DNA from: Spirometra erinaceieuropaei
Lineage: Eukaryota > Platyhelminthes > Cestoda > Diphyllobothriidea > Diphyllobothriidae
DNA: 64,000 bases
Direction of reading: 5' to 3'
Assembly: GCA_902702965.1 (NCBI GenBank)
Contig: CACRXP010000015.1
Span: forward strand, 2,266,013-2,330,012
Shown one piece after another: positions 24,001 through 33,232 of this stretch. Every line of letters starts with the position of its first letter. Within the stretch, counting starts at the first letter, position 1. The notes beneath the pieces were generated by a model. The model saw only the letters and a program-made list of their open reading frames with translations. It searched no databases and had not been told where the DNA came from. The translations under genes were made by a program, and so were the position numbers.

Positions 24001-27000
24001 GAAAGTGATGCAGGAAATCATTTTTGCAGAACCTGTACAACAAGTTAAATACGTACAGGAAAGTGCGTCGTCCCATAAACGGATTTTCAAAGAGGCGAGG
24101 TTCCCCGAGAGAAGGGTGAAAATATGCTCGTTTTGTGCGAAAAAATAATTTGCCTTAGGCAGGTATTTAAAATTGGTGGAGAACGCATTATTGAGGGAGG
24201 GAGGAAGGATTAGAACTCCAAAACTAACCTGCAGCTGCGTAGGAATTATTTTCAAATTATATTTCATCTGATCAGCGTTTGAAACCCTAGTACAGCAACC
24301 TATCGGTCAATCTCCTCTAACTTCCGGCACAACTAACTTCCGGCGTCACAACTAAGCTACGATTGATCGCTGAAAAAAGCGAGGAAGTCCAAACATAAGC
24401 GGTGTACTAGTAGCCGGACAAACGCATTTATTCGACGCAATGTTTCTTAAACAGCAACCCCCTCATGGGTTGTCGAATGATGTGCTTTCTCAGACCAATG
24501 TCACCTGCCCAAAGAATGCTACCTTTACCCAGAATCCCAGCAAATAAGGCCGGATGGCAAAAAGAATCACCCCTGCGTAAGGAGTATTAAACGAACAAAG
24601 CAGTCTGAGAAAGAAATTGCCTTAGACTTGGCTGCTTCTGGAAAAATTGGTTAATAGTAGAGTTAGACTCTCATAACCAGCGTCTGAGTTAGTGCTTTCA
24701 GTTGGACACGGGAATAAGTACCCCCCCCTCCCACGTGTCGCAGGTGGGCTTGCGTTAAATTTTAGAGGCGCCTATTCTCGTGTTCCAGCCCTACCCTTAA
24801 CCATAATCCCAACCCTCCTAGCCCTAACTTCAACATCAACCCTCGTAATCCAACACTCCAAACCCTAACCTTCTTAACCACAACGTTATCCCCAACCCAT
24901 ACCCTAACCCACTCCGAAATTGGGCGCAGGACCGTCTTTAATATAGGAGTTCCTACTCCCGTGCCCAACCATGCTTTCTTTCTAGCTATCACAGTCAATG
25001 TTAACAAGGCGGTGGCAGAAAGAACAGAGGCATACCAGAAAATATCGAAGCATTTGCTGTATTTTCTTCTCCGGCTGCTCGCCAGACGTCGTTCCAGCTG
25101 AAACACCCTGGTTTAAAATGAGTTCTAGAATAAGTCAAACGCTGGGAAAATGGAATCTGCCATACCAGTGCACATCCCATCTGAATGCTTCGAGCTGTCA
25201 ACTCCCCTGGTTGGTTGAAGAAAGGCAACATCATGGAGGAAGTAGTCATCGTCAATTATTTCGCCGGCCATTAGCAGAGGTTGTAGTGTGTAAGTGGCAC
25301 ACTTGAGAAAGATCTCCAGTGTATTCCAGGCCAGTGGCACAGAAATTAGCTCACCTATCAAGTTCTCGTTGACGGCAATACAAGGCATTGCGAGGGAAAG
25401 AAACGGACAGTCCTCATTCCTCGGTTGTTGGGCGAGTTCGTAAATTGTCTGTCTCCAAGTTGGAGATTCGATCATTTGACTCAACCACTCCATCGTGTCC
25501 TAAATATGAGGGTATGCTGTACCCGGTTTGACCAAAAAGCCTACCGACACGGCATCTTCGGTAAGACACTTTATGGCCTTATTTCGATCATAGTTTTGGA
25601 GAATTGTCTCCATAACAACAGACTCAATTATGTTCCGAGTTGACTGGGCATCATCCTCTGAAAAGTGTCGTTCAGGTCACAGAAGGAAAACTTACCGGCA
25701 TATGTCAACCATGTTCCAATCTCGAAAAGGAATTCAATTGCACCTTGGTAGTTGTCAATGAGCAGGTCGGCCGGCTGCTCAACGTTTTCGTCATTGCTTG
25801 CGTTTTGAAGCCTGGAAGACAGAAAATAGAGGAGGAAACGCGTAACACGCAAGCCACCAAAGACGGTGAAATCTCGAGGTTCACGACTGATACAATTCTA
25901 GCTTTGTCACTGAATTAGGTTAAGTGAGCGCTGCTGGCCGGTGAAGTAGTTTTCTCCCGTCAGAGCTGATGTTGATGACAGAAGAGCGCCATTTGGCGCC
26001 TTGTTTGCTCATAATTAGGTAAACTACGTGGATACAACGACCGAGTGCCAGATTTACGGCCGTACGCGATAAAAACAACACCAGAATATTCACAATGCCC
26101 TCCAGAAAGTGCAGCTTGGGAAGTAGCTGAAGCCGTAGCGAAAGCAGCTTGTCATGATTGCGTCGACTTATTCATGAGATATTATATAAAACACGGTAAT
26201 CGAGAACGACTAGTCCTCAAAAGGACGTGGGAGCTGTAGTGTGCCTTAAACCCTCAAATGACATTACGCCGGTACCAAAGGCACAGAACGTCAGTCCGGA
26301 CTGTGTGAGCTCCATGTGTTTTTTCAATTAACTCAGGGATCAAAGAAGTTGGTGACAGAAGGAAACTGTTGCTATACTGCTGCAGGCTCGATCAAACCCC
26401 GAAAACGAAATTCTACAGAGAAAATTAGAACAATCCGCACAGTGGCAGCACAACGAATATTGCATCGCATTTCAGAAAAGATGTCACATCTGACGCTTGT
26501 GCGTGTTGTGTATCAATCCGGTAGTAGTTTACCACCTGCATATAAGGATAATTATATCGCTGAAAGACGGTGCCAGTTGTAAACAAACAAGGCAGCGGAA
26601 CTAAGCATCCGTGCCTGGATTTCAGAATAAGTTGTATGTCCACTTTCTAGACACTGTGAAACTGAATGGGGGATCGATTTAAAATTAAGCCAAACAATCG
26701 TGAAGAAGACACGATCGTTGGGACAAGAGTTTTATTCGCCTGACATTTCGGATTCCTGCTCGAACCCATCATCAGTGCCGATAGCAGATACGGGCGGCTC
26801 ATGCTTAAAAGGCTGCAGTATTTATAGGATGCAGTCGCCATGCTACCGTATATCTATGAAATCAACAATCCCCGATGAATGGGGGAGCCGTGAATTTTCG
26901 TGGATATGCAGTAACATGGCGACTGCGTCCTATAAATACTGCAGCCCCTTATGCATGAACCACCCGTACCTGCTACTATCTCTGATGATGGATTCGAACA

Positions 27001-28878
27001 GGGATCCGAAACGTCAGGCGAACAAAACTCTTGTCCCAGCGATCGTGCCTCCTTCTTCACGACTGCTTCCTGGGACTCGTATCTTCGCTTCTATAAGTCA
27101 AACAATGTTAACCGAAGGCCTGCAATGAGGATAGTAGCCTAATCTCGGGATCAAAACACATGCCACGGTTAACAAGACTTGTCGCCAACAAGGAGGCGGA
27201 TCACCGAGGCCGAAAGCAATTAGTCGGCATTGGTTAAACCCATTTAACGAAATGGTACTACGTTAAGTGTGTTTTGCCAATTGTACCTATGCCGACTTCA
27301 AGAAAGCTTGGTACAACAAGAGTTTTTAAACATATTTAGCACGCTGTCTACCCAAACATGGACAGGGGAAGAGGATACCTGGTAAACTGACAACGGTAAT
27401 TAGTTGGGAAACAGCGAGACTGAAGGGGATGATGGTTCGTATAAGACAATTCCCGTGAAAATGTCCGATGACGTTGAAACCGAACTACCATTGTCATTCC
27501 CGAAAGTCTGACCCATCTTTAGGAAATTTCGGCGATGCAAAACGGCAGACGCTGGGCCTAGGATGCTGGGAAAAAGCGAAATCGCCTGGAAACTGTAAAC
27601 AAAGTCTATTGTTTGTGATAACATGCGAAAACATTCAGAGGCTTCGGGTTATGGCGGTTAGCCCGCCTCCATTTTGTAATCAATATCAAACTGTCGAAAC
27701 ACAGTGAAAGGTCCTTACAGGGTACTTAGTCAGGTTTTCTGACCGCTGCAAGACTATCGAGCATTACTGGAAAATATGTCAACTTTATTCTCGGAAAGCC
27801 CACTTTATTTCCTCTATTGCATTCAACTAGCACGTTAGAAAATTATATCCCAAATCGTCCACTTCACTATCTACAACTTGCATTAAGTAGAGTAACCTAG
27901 GATTTCTCAGATGTCACACAACGACTTCTCCGGCACCGATTTCTCCACCCATTTATTTCATCTACCCAGGACCATACTGTCACGTCCACGTGCTCCGGCT
28001 TCGGATTCAATAACTGGCTCAAAGTACCGCAGACCATCGTAAAGTGTACCTTCAGAGAAACCTAGAGCTATCAGACGCCACGAAGGCATGTTCTACTCAG
28101 ACGTTTAAATCAGAACCCTACCTGACTAGTGAGCTACGTTTTGAGCGTAAAGCACTGCATGACTCGGATATTTCCGGTTCAGAACCGTTTGGATTTGCGC
28201 AAACCAGACAGGAGAGAAGCCTCTCCGGTTTTCTTCGACACTTTCTTCTTGGCCTTAGTGAGTTTTATCGCAGAATCTGAATCCGAAGACGACATGTTGG
28301 TTGTATGAGTAGCATCAGTAAGGATGTTGGCTGACTGGTCATAAAGTGAAGTGTATAGAGTGTATGTATGTAGCCCATATGGGCTTTGGGGCTAGATAAT
28401 AATCTGGGACAATTCATGAACGGCAAACAAAAGTTGTTAATTAAGTAAACCGCCACATTCTGTCAGAGCAGAAAACCCAGCCTTTTCAATTTTCTCAATC
28501 ACGGACAACAGATGCATAAGACGATACGCACTGGCTGCGCGTATAACCATGCCTACGCAGCAAACGCCCAGACGCCTAACAGAAATATGATGGAAGAAAC
28601 AAGCATAACGGTTTTCGTTCATTCTGCTCCGATTTTTATGGCTATAAAGTGCTCTTCATAAGAAATTTGTTTTCCTAGAGGCAACTAACAGACACCATAA
28701 AACGAACTTCGCATGGTTGAACAGTCCTTTCAACTGATTGAAAACAAACTTAAGGCGTGTGAAATAGATAAAAATGAGCTCCAAACGCACGTTTGAATTG
28801 CCTGTTCAAGGATTCCTGGATTTTCAAGAATTGAGTCCTTTTGCTTAAGAAAATCCGTAGCCCTCTGGACGTCCATCA
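15012..28878 (-). CDS. NELFCD: NELF-C/D (TH1), negative elongation factor subunit; ten exons, 3' end missing
   Basis: Exons on the minus strand: 28878-28791, 25811-25696, 25657-25545, 25499-25203 (end uncertain; 25230 also possible), 23602-23475, 23364-23244, 19480-19406, 19346-19313, 19216-19017, 15299-15012. All borders are GT/AG and all phases match, giving about 486 codons from ATG 28876. Matches to human NELF-C/D in order: KQKDSILENPGILEQ (human RDYIMEPSIFNTL), DNYQGAIEFL, WLSQMIESPTWRQ (WLEQMIAHTTWRD), MGCHSEHTYL (MVCHGEHTYL), CASVDRPGLEYE, YAYLYAYAA (YIHILAYAA), and LPTLLQCLTCRAAAFGV (LSTLYQCIRFPVVAMGV). NELF-C/D binds NELF-A and holds promoter-proximal paused RNA polymerase II in the nucleus. 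Human protein is about 590 residues, so roughly the last 85 are missing here, and a short acidic N-terminus may be encoded upstream. The 34-bp exon 8 is inferred only from splice sites and phase. Large introns carry repeats, whereas four introns are 38, 45, 59 and 96 bp. Confidence 0.88.
15765..16035. repeat. Diverged tandem duplication, about 135-bp period
   Basis: Within NELFCD intron 9, 'tctggaacagtcagctgcaa' followed by ggggtgagtgacctt is echoed about 137 bp later by tctggaactgctggctgcga followed by ggggcgaatgacctt. Likewise gatggctgccgcgatagg is echoed by gatggctgtcggcgacag. Two units only. Confidence 0.55.
16840..16995 (-). repeat. Dispersed repeat RptA, truncated
   Basis: Blocks in reverse complement: gtccactgcgtgctccacag, gccacctggacccggtgcca and gagtcaagaagatcaaaggc match the middle and 3' parts of the plus copies at 19.9-20.1 and 18.4-18.6 kb. 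It lies in the last NELFCD intron. Confidence 0.6.
17225..17350 (+). repeat. Truncated tRNA-derived SINE
   Basis: The A-box-like region is weak (ccgtggttaaagcgttggac). The B-box-like gcgggtcggagcctc is followed by tggctggctggtgacatctaat and cttgtctttgtcc, the usual body blocks, strongly decayed. Confidence 0.45.
18140..18610 (+). repeat. Dispersed repeat RptA
   Basis: Shares with the copies at 19.7 and 54.1 kb: gtgcgggctcgaccgtgcca, cctccggtcctcttgactca, gggagagtgcggtagacg, cacgcgcaagtcaccgtgcc, and tggacattgtcggaaacgac near the end. Its 5' part differs from those copies and instead matches the reverse complement of 8225-8340. It lies in NELFCD intron 9. Confidence 0.65.
18640..18890 (+). 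repeat. tRNA-derived SINE fragments
   Basis: Body blocks gatggccattcctggt, ggctggccgatgacgactgg and taagccagaaaccgctattc, then 'aggcacgagcatatcccgta'. The last block matches 2492-2525. The tRNA-like head is missing or shuffled. Confidence 0.5.
19690..20140 (+). repeat. Dispersed repeat RptA, near-complete
   Basis: One of two near-complete copies (the other is 54050-54490). Shared blocks in order: cagtatc..caaaccatg, ctggttccctgtcggtagat, gctcccgctgggtata, ggtggtgggcatggctgccc, a gttg-rich run, acctgtgccctcccccgcct, gtcttgacaccgggtccagg, cacgcgcaggtcaccgtgcc, ggtggacattgtcgg. It lies in NELFCD intron 6. The class is unknown, and no reading frame is conserved between copies. Confidence 0.7.
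20990..21215 (+). repeat. Dispersed repeat RptA, partial
   Basis: Only the middle part is recognisable: the c-run followed by ttgttgttcttggttaaaag, then acctggtcat, accagagggtgtggagtag, and gcgggtccggccgtgccaac. A Penelope-like remnant begins right after it. Confidence 0.5.
21340..22480 (+). pseudogene. Penelope-like retroelement remnant with a mutated RT active site
   Basis: The RT segment at 21364-21774 reads YRQLDGVAMGPPLGPFFANI, then FYGRYAADVF where the family has YVDD. The first catalytic aspartate of the pair is replaced (YAAD), so the copy could not polymerise. LDVLLHRQEDRS, VFQKKTWTGQY and SKRKLVQGL follow. A shifted frame at 21881-22105 gives the end of the GIY-YIG region (REDIPAWLRTGENRY, SSILAHLVYTNHRVDA). 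The beginning of the nuclease domain is missing. A tail with CTGATGA...GAAAAC lies at 22446-22467. It sits within NELFCD intron 6, antisense to the gene. Confidence 0.8.
22444..22485 (+). ncRNA. Hammerhead-like motif in a Penelope tail (subfamily 2)
   Basis: CTGATGA at 22446-22452, nine bases, then GAAAAC at 22462-22467. Core strings are present but stem II is essentially absent, so function is doubtful. It is homologous by position to the motif at 13211. Confidence 0.3.
22486..23243. other. Unassigned intron sequence of NELFCD
   Basis: No repeat or gene recognised. An 87-codon frame at 22754-23017 has no recognisable domain. Confidence 0.35.
24775..24912 (+). repeat. Interstitial telomere-like tract (degenerate CCCTAA)
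   Basis: Many degenerate CCCTAA units on the plus strand (cctacccttaaccataatcc, ccctcctagccctaactt, ccaaaccctaacctt, acccataccctaaccc). About 135 bp, inside NELFCD intron 4. Confidence 0.7.
26738..26779 (-). ncRNA. Hammerhead ribozyme-like motif (left member of an inverted pair)
   Basis: On the minus strand: CTGATGA, stem II GGGTTC / GAATCC closing a gagcag loop, then GAAATGTCAGGC. The core is one base off the ACGTC of the best copies, so this copy is probably weak or dead. Confidence 0.6.
26978..27019 (+). ncRNA. Minimal hammerhead ribozyme motif (right member of an inverted pair)
   Basis: CTGATGA at 26982-26988. Stem II is GGATTC / GGATCC with a gaacag loop (six pairs, one wobble), followed by GAAAC GTC and AGGC. 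All invariant core bases are present. There is no stem III hairpin: AC-GU follow directly, so stem III could form only between two molecules. Stem I (atct/aggc) is weaker than at 53076. Confidence 0.7.
28195..28293 (-). other. Possible small initiating exon (MSSSDSDS...), unassigned
   Basis: On the minus strand ATG 28293 opens a frame beginning MSSSDSDSAIKLTKAKKK, then VSKKTGEASLL, ending at a stop after about 38 codons. The serine/aspartate start and lysine-rich stretch with KTGE resemble the N-terminus of PC4/SUB1 coactivators. I could not find the PC4 DNA-binding domain downstream, and the nearest GT (after ctgtctg) is a poor donor. It lies inside NELFCD intron 1 on the same strand. Tentative. 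Confidence 0.2.
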
Positions 28879-28879
28879 C

Positions 28880-29589
28880 TGTATGAAGCGGCACATAACG
28901 TGATGTATTAAAAGACAACGCAGTAATACATGAAGCGTAAAATATGTTCAACCTCAGATAAGGAAACACATTTAATGGGGACACACTTTGATGTTGAAAT
29001 TAACATGCGTATGGGAAAAAGTCTGGATATATTGCTCTCAGTAAAGACCTTGTGATGGGGGGTCAGGAGAATGCGTTAGTTGTCAAAAAGCCATCAGAAC
29101 CCGAAACTAGTACAAAAAGCGTTTTAGCGCCTAGATGGTAGAAAATAATTAAGAGATTCAAATTTCTGAAAGATGACTCAGGCTGGCAAAACGGAAAAAT
29201 AGAAGGCAAACGCGAGTGAATAGCAGAAATCCATGAAAGATGTAGATACCACGAAAATGGACTCAGAAGTTGTAAAGTGCTATATATGCGATAATGTTTA
29301 TTAATCTAAAAGCATATGAGGAGCGCCGAACTATGATCTACTATTTGCATGGTGTATGAGCTTTATCTACCGGCTACAGTTCTATATATCTCGTTGATCT
29401 ACACCAGATAATACCAGTGTTATCGTCCTCGATAATCATAAGGTATCAAGACAGTTCTTGAATAAAATGCAGGAGAGGGTCAGATGAATTTCGTAGACTG
29501 AACGTTTCCAACGACTCATCTGTGATATCAGTGGGCCTACTTTTGATTTGGGAAACATTATGTTGTCAACCGTGGTGCCTCAACAAGGC
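28880..29589. other. Upstream flank of NELFCD exon 1, no feature recognised
   Basis: AT-rich sequence. A 5' exon of NELFCD encoding the acidic N-terminus may lie further upstream (higher coordinates), but none was identified. No promoter is called. Confidence 0.35.
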
Positions 29590-29591
29590 TG

Positions 29592-31325
29592 TTCAGTTCA
29601 GTTCAGTTTATTGAGGGAAATAGGCTTGTACATTTTAGTAACCTATCTGCAACGTAATGTTGTGTAGTGTATAGAACAAGGTTCTGGACTGAAATAGTTC
29701 AAGCAAACCCGTAATGGTAGGACAAAATGGGAGTAATTCACAGGGGATGAACTCGAGTTCTCATCGCTCTTTGTCATTTCGGAACATATATAGTTCGAGG
29801 TTCTTTCTAAAGCTTTATGTAGATGGTGACTTCACAACATTTGCAGAAAGGGCATTCCATGATTTGACCACTCGAACAGAAAAGGAGAACTTCCGCACAT
29901 CCAGCCCTGCGTGTTGAGTGCGCAGTTTTAACGGATGACCTCGGGGGTTGGTCGTGGTAGCAAATTCGAACATTCCTCGAAAACCAGGCTGCAATCCAAC
30001 CCCATTACAATACAGAATGCTTGCAAAGGATCCCCGCGAAGTTGCCTGTAACTCAAAGGGAAGAGGTTCAGATTTTCTATGCGGGTTGTGCTGGCAGATC
30101 TAACTGTGTTACCTAGGCGAAGTATGTTGCACTTACCAACGTTGAACCGCAGGAGTCAACGGTTCGACCACTCTTTCAACCGATTTAGGTTCATCTGCAG
30201 TCTGTCTTCGTCCGTAGGGTCCCGAATTACACTCCATATCTTAATGTCATCGGCAAACATTGCTGCTTCGCAGTTTAAATCTCTTGCTGCATCGTCGACG
30301 TATAGTAGGAACAAAAGGAGTCCCAGTACTGAACCCTCGGGGACACCACTCTCGACTACAACAGAATCTGATTCCCCTTGACCGATGCACACAACCTGGT
30401 GTCGACCCATAAGGAAGTTTTCTATCCATCTGAGGAAGTTGCCGCTGGTCCCTATTTTATTAGTGTGTGTCAAAAGCCTTCTGGAAGTCAACGAAAGCTA
30501 TGTAGACCGCGTGCCTATCGTCGAGTGCTCGTCTCCAGCTCTGGAGAGATTGCAACAAGTTTGTCGTGCAGGGTCTTCCTTTCCGGAACCTATGTTAGCA
30601 TTTCGATAGCAGACCGTGAACTTCCAGGAAATGTCTCAGTTCATTTTTATGATCCTTCCCAGAACTTTGCCGAGAATACATGCTAAGCTTATGGGCCTGT
30701 AATTTGTCCTTGATGCCCTGCCATCTCCTTTGCATAGCGGAGTAATATGTGCCAGCTTCCATTCGATAGGAAGTTTTCCAGTGTCAAATGCATTTGAAAG
30801 AGCGTCAACAAAGGCACAGAAAGCTCACTGGCAAGTTCCCCGATAAGCTTGGATGGAATCTCGTCTGGTCCTAGCGAATTCGATTCGTTCAATGTCTCTA
30901 ATTCTCTTCGGACAATGCCTTCTGAGAAGAGTATATCACTGATGCTTGGGGTCGGCAGTTCTTCTGTGGAATGAGGAATGAACCTTGCATCGTTTGTGTA
31001 GACTGATTCGAAAAACTGTGAAAAATACGCAGCTTCATCCTTACTATTAACAATCTCAACTCCATCAGTAGTCCTTATTACGGGGACTTGATGTCTGTCC
31101 CTTGTACTTCGTCGGAGGTAGCTCTTGAGTAATCTTGGGTTCTGCGTTGCTTTTTGTAACAAATTCTTCTCGAATTCCCGGCGCGTTTTTATAATCATGT
31201 TTCTCATTTTGTTCCTCTCTGTCTTGCAGTTTTTCTAATATTCAACTTGCCTAGTGATGCAGTATTTTCTCCACAGTTTGTGTTTCCTGTTAATTTCTTT
31301 GTTTATTTTACTATTCAGCCACCCA
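29592..31325 (-). pseudogene. CR1/Jockey-like LINE, 3' two-thirds, frameshifted
   Basis: Read on the minus strand: INRKHKLWRKY near 31270, then MIIKTRREFEKNLLQKATQN, PRLLKSYLRRSTRDRHQVPV, and LNESNSLGPDEIPSKLIGEL (RT N-terminal block) at 31207-30689. A break follows. Then 30491-30156 reads VPEGSVLGLLLFLLYVDDAA and AAMFADDIKIW, with the catalytic ADD intact. The C-terminal block at about 29937-29790 reads RGHPLKLRTQHAGLD and VRVVKSWNALSANVVKSPST. The 3' end at 29592-29613 is a short (GTTCA)n / (TGAAC)n tail, typical of CR1-like elements. The endonuclease domain is not seen, so the copy is 5'-truncated, with at least two frame disruptions. Confidence 0.85.
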
Positions 31326-32249
31326 ATTATGAAAAGAGAAATTCAAAGCTGCCATAGGGAATTACATTACATGTTGGAATCGCGACATTTGAGAGTATTT
31401 CAGTTCTTACTAAAGAGTTTTGTCTCCGTTATCTGTTTATCGGGAGAAAGAGCAGCAAATATTCATTCGAGCTGGATGAATTCGAGACTACAAGGCTATT
31501 CTGAAATAGGAAATCGATTTCTGAAGCGTCGTAGACTAGCTGTTGTCTAGAAGCGCGTATGGGAATATAAGCATTAGTAAGGCCTTTGTAAGAGGAAAGC
31601 CATTAAACTTCTGGGCAAATTCATGCTGGAAGCACTTTATGCTGCCCTGTTGCATCCCAAAAGCTTATATGGCTGCGTATGGGTCACTGAAAGGAACTGG
31701 AACCCAATTCTTCGTGCTTGAATACATAAACGAAACAGTGGACACTGACGACGAAGTTCAAGCATTCATTCTTTCTAATGTCTTCCCGTCGGTCCAAAGT
31801 CATGACACTAGTTTTTTTCTTCTCTCCAAGCAATTCAACGAACAAAATCCGCTTCTTTTTCTACAGAAGAGCAACTATAATTTACATCGATACTAGTTAA
31901 GGTGGCGAACGTTGAATGAAATCAGCCTAATTGTCTGATTCAGGTCCAAAACTTAGATTTACATTTCGAGAACTTGCCAATGATCTATGCGAACCACTAT
32001 CTATCGTATTAGAATGGAATTTTTGAGGAGGCGAATCTCCGAAGAATTGACGTAGGAACTTGTCTTTTTAATCTAGACTGGAAGATCTCGACTGGTCGCG
32101 CAAGCTTATGGTCGAGTCAGCTTGACCCACACATAGTTTACAAGTATGGAACAGTGTGTCGAAGAAAGAAACATGTTGTGTGCTACGCAGCACGATTCAC
32201 AAAGGGAACGCTCTTGGTTCGGAAACATTCCCTACTCGCAGGAGAAATG
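31326..32249. other. Unassigned stretch between LINE remnants
   Basis: Frames of 98 and 117 codons on the plus strand (31254-31550, 31543-31896) have no recognisable domain and partly overlap the LINE. I would not call them genes. Confidence 0.35.
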
Positions 32250-32580
32250 GACATAGGCCGCAGACGGGGACTATCTAGTAAATATTCTATTTTGACTTCA
32301 GGAAGGCAGTTGATAGTGTACCACGCAGACTGCTCTAACATGAGATTTCGGAAATAACAATTAATGTTCGTTTTGATGAATCCAGTGCTTTCTGTTCACC
32401 AGAGTACAGTAAGGTATTGTTACTTCCACCTTGATATGGTTTAAAGTTTTATGTGGTAGCCCTCAAAGTTCTGCTTCAAGCGCTAGCTTATATGAAAGAC
32501 TGCATTAGGGATTCGATAAAGGGATTGTCATGGTCGCCGATAATAAAAAAGAAATAAAGTTAGTCGTAGTGCCGACACAA
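32250..32580 (+). pseudogene. Heavily decayed LINE reverse transcriptase fragment
   Basis: On the plus strand about 32288-32335 reads FDFRKAVDSVPRRLL, a clear match to the FDFxKAFDSVPHxxLL block of LINE reverse transcriptases. Further on, GSPQSSASS near 32458 recalls GVPQGSVLG, and VMVADNKK near 32530 recalls the FADDT block with the second aspartate lost. Many stops and frame breaks. Opposite strand to the LINE at 29.6-31.3 kb. Confidence 0.55.
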
Positions 32581-33034
32581 AGAAGCTGCAATTGAAGACC
32601 AAAACTTTGGTCTTTAGTCTAACGTTTGACATTAAGAGCTCAGTTTTTCGAAATGCGTGCTTATGTATTTGATTTCCAATCGGAAGGAGTCGCCGAAGCG
32701 GCAGTATTCCATGAATGCGGAAGCATCAACAGACATGGAGGCGTATGTAGGTCTGAGCGTGTGGATGGTCGCGACTTTGACAATCTCAATAAGATGTGAA
32801 AAAATTATCTAGAGTGTACGTATCACTTTAAACTGGATTAAACTTGCGTCTAAATATTTCCCCCTGAACTGTTTGGAAAGATTTTCGGCGTCTTGATGTC
32901 TCGCTTTAAAAGACGTAATATTATCCTAGACATTGTGTATGATTAAGTATGCTTACGTACCCGAACAGATGCGGCTGCACTTTAATTAGTGGAGGACGAC
33001 GAAATGGCGATGATGTCAAAATATACATATCTTA

Positions 33035-33232
33035 CCCTGAAATGGCCATTCCGGTCTCTCTTGTCTTTGGAGGTAATGCTATTTTGTTCATATTACGCGC
33101 CGCTGTCCGGCTGTTGGCTGGGCTGGAGAGAGAGCTCCGAGGCATAACAGGACGAGTGAGTTCCGTAACGCGATCGGTGAGTGTCCCTCTACCATTCATC
33201 AATGCACACGCTGGGGGTGACTACGTCATTGA
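33035..33232 (+). repeat. SINE-related fragment, body only
   Basis: The block taccctgaaatggccattcc, ggtctctcttgtctttggag leads to 'gagagagagctccgaggca', gagttccgtaacgcgatcgg and gtgagtgtccctctaccat. The same order occurs in reverse at 41890-41990 and in direct form near 53880-53990, so this is a second module often joined to the tRNA-like SINE. Confidence 0.55.

Larger units (their letters stand above)
26695..27095. mobile_element. Inverted pair of Penelope-derived ends, head to head
   Basis: A left arm (about 26698-26850) is the reverse complement of a right arm (about 26911-27065). Landmarks are gacacgatcgttgggacaag against cttgtcccagcgatcgtg, and ctgcagtatttataggatgcag against the same palindromic block near 26930. 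Each arm holds a hammerhead-type motif pointing outward. The spacer is about 60 bp. It looks like a Penelope element reduced to its two inverted terminal parts. It lies in NELFCD intron 1. Confidence 0.75.

Noticed and set aside
24775..24912. A chromosome end
   Set aside because: The units are degenerate, only about 135 bp long, and lie inside an intron of NELFCD.
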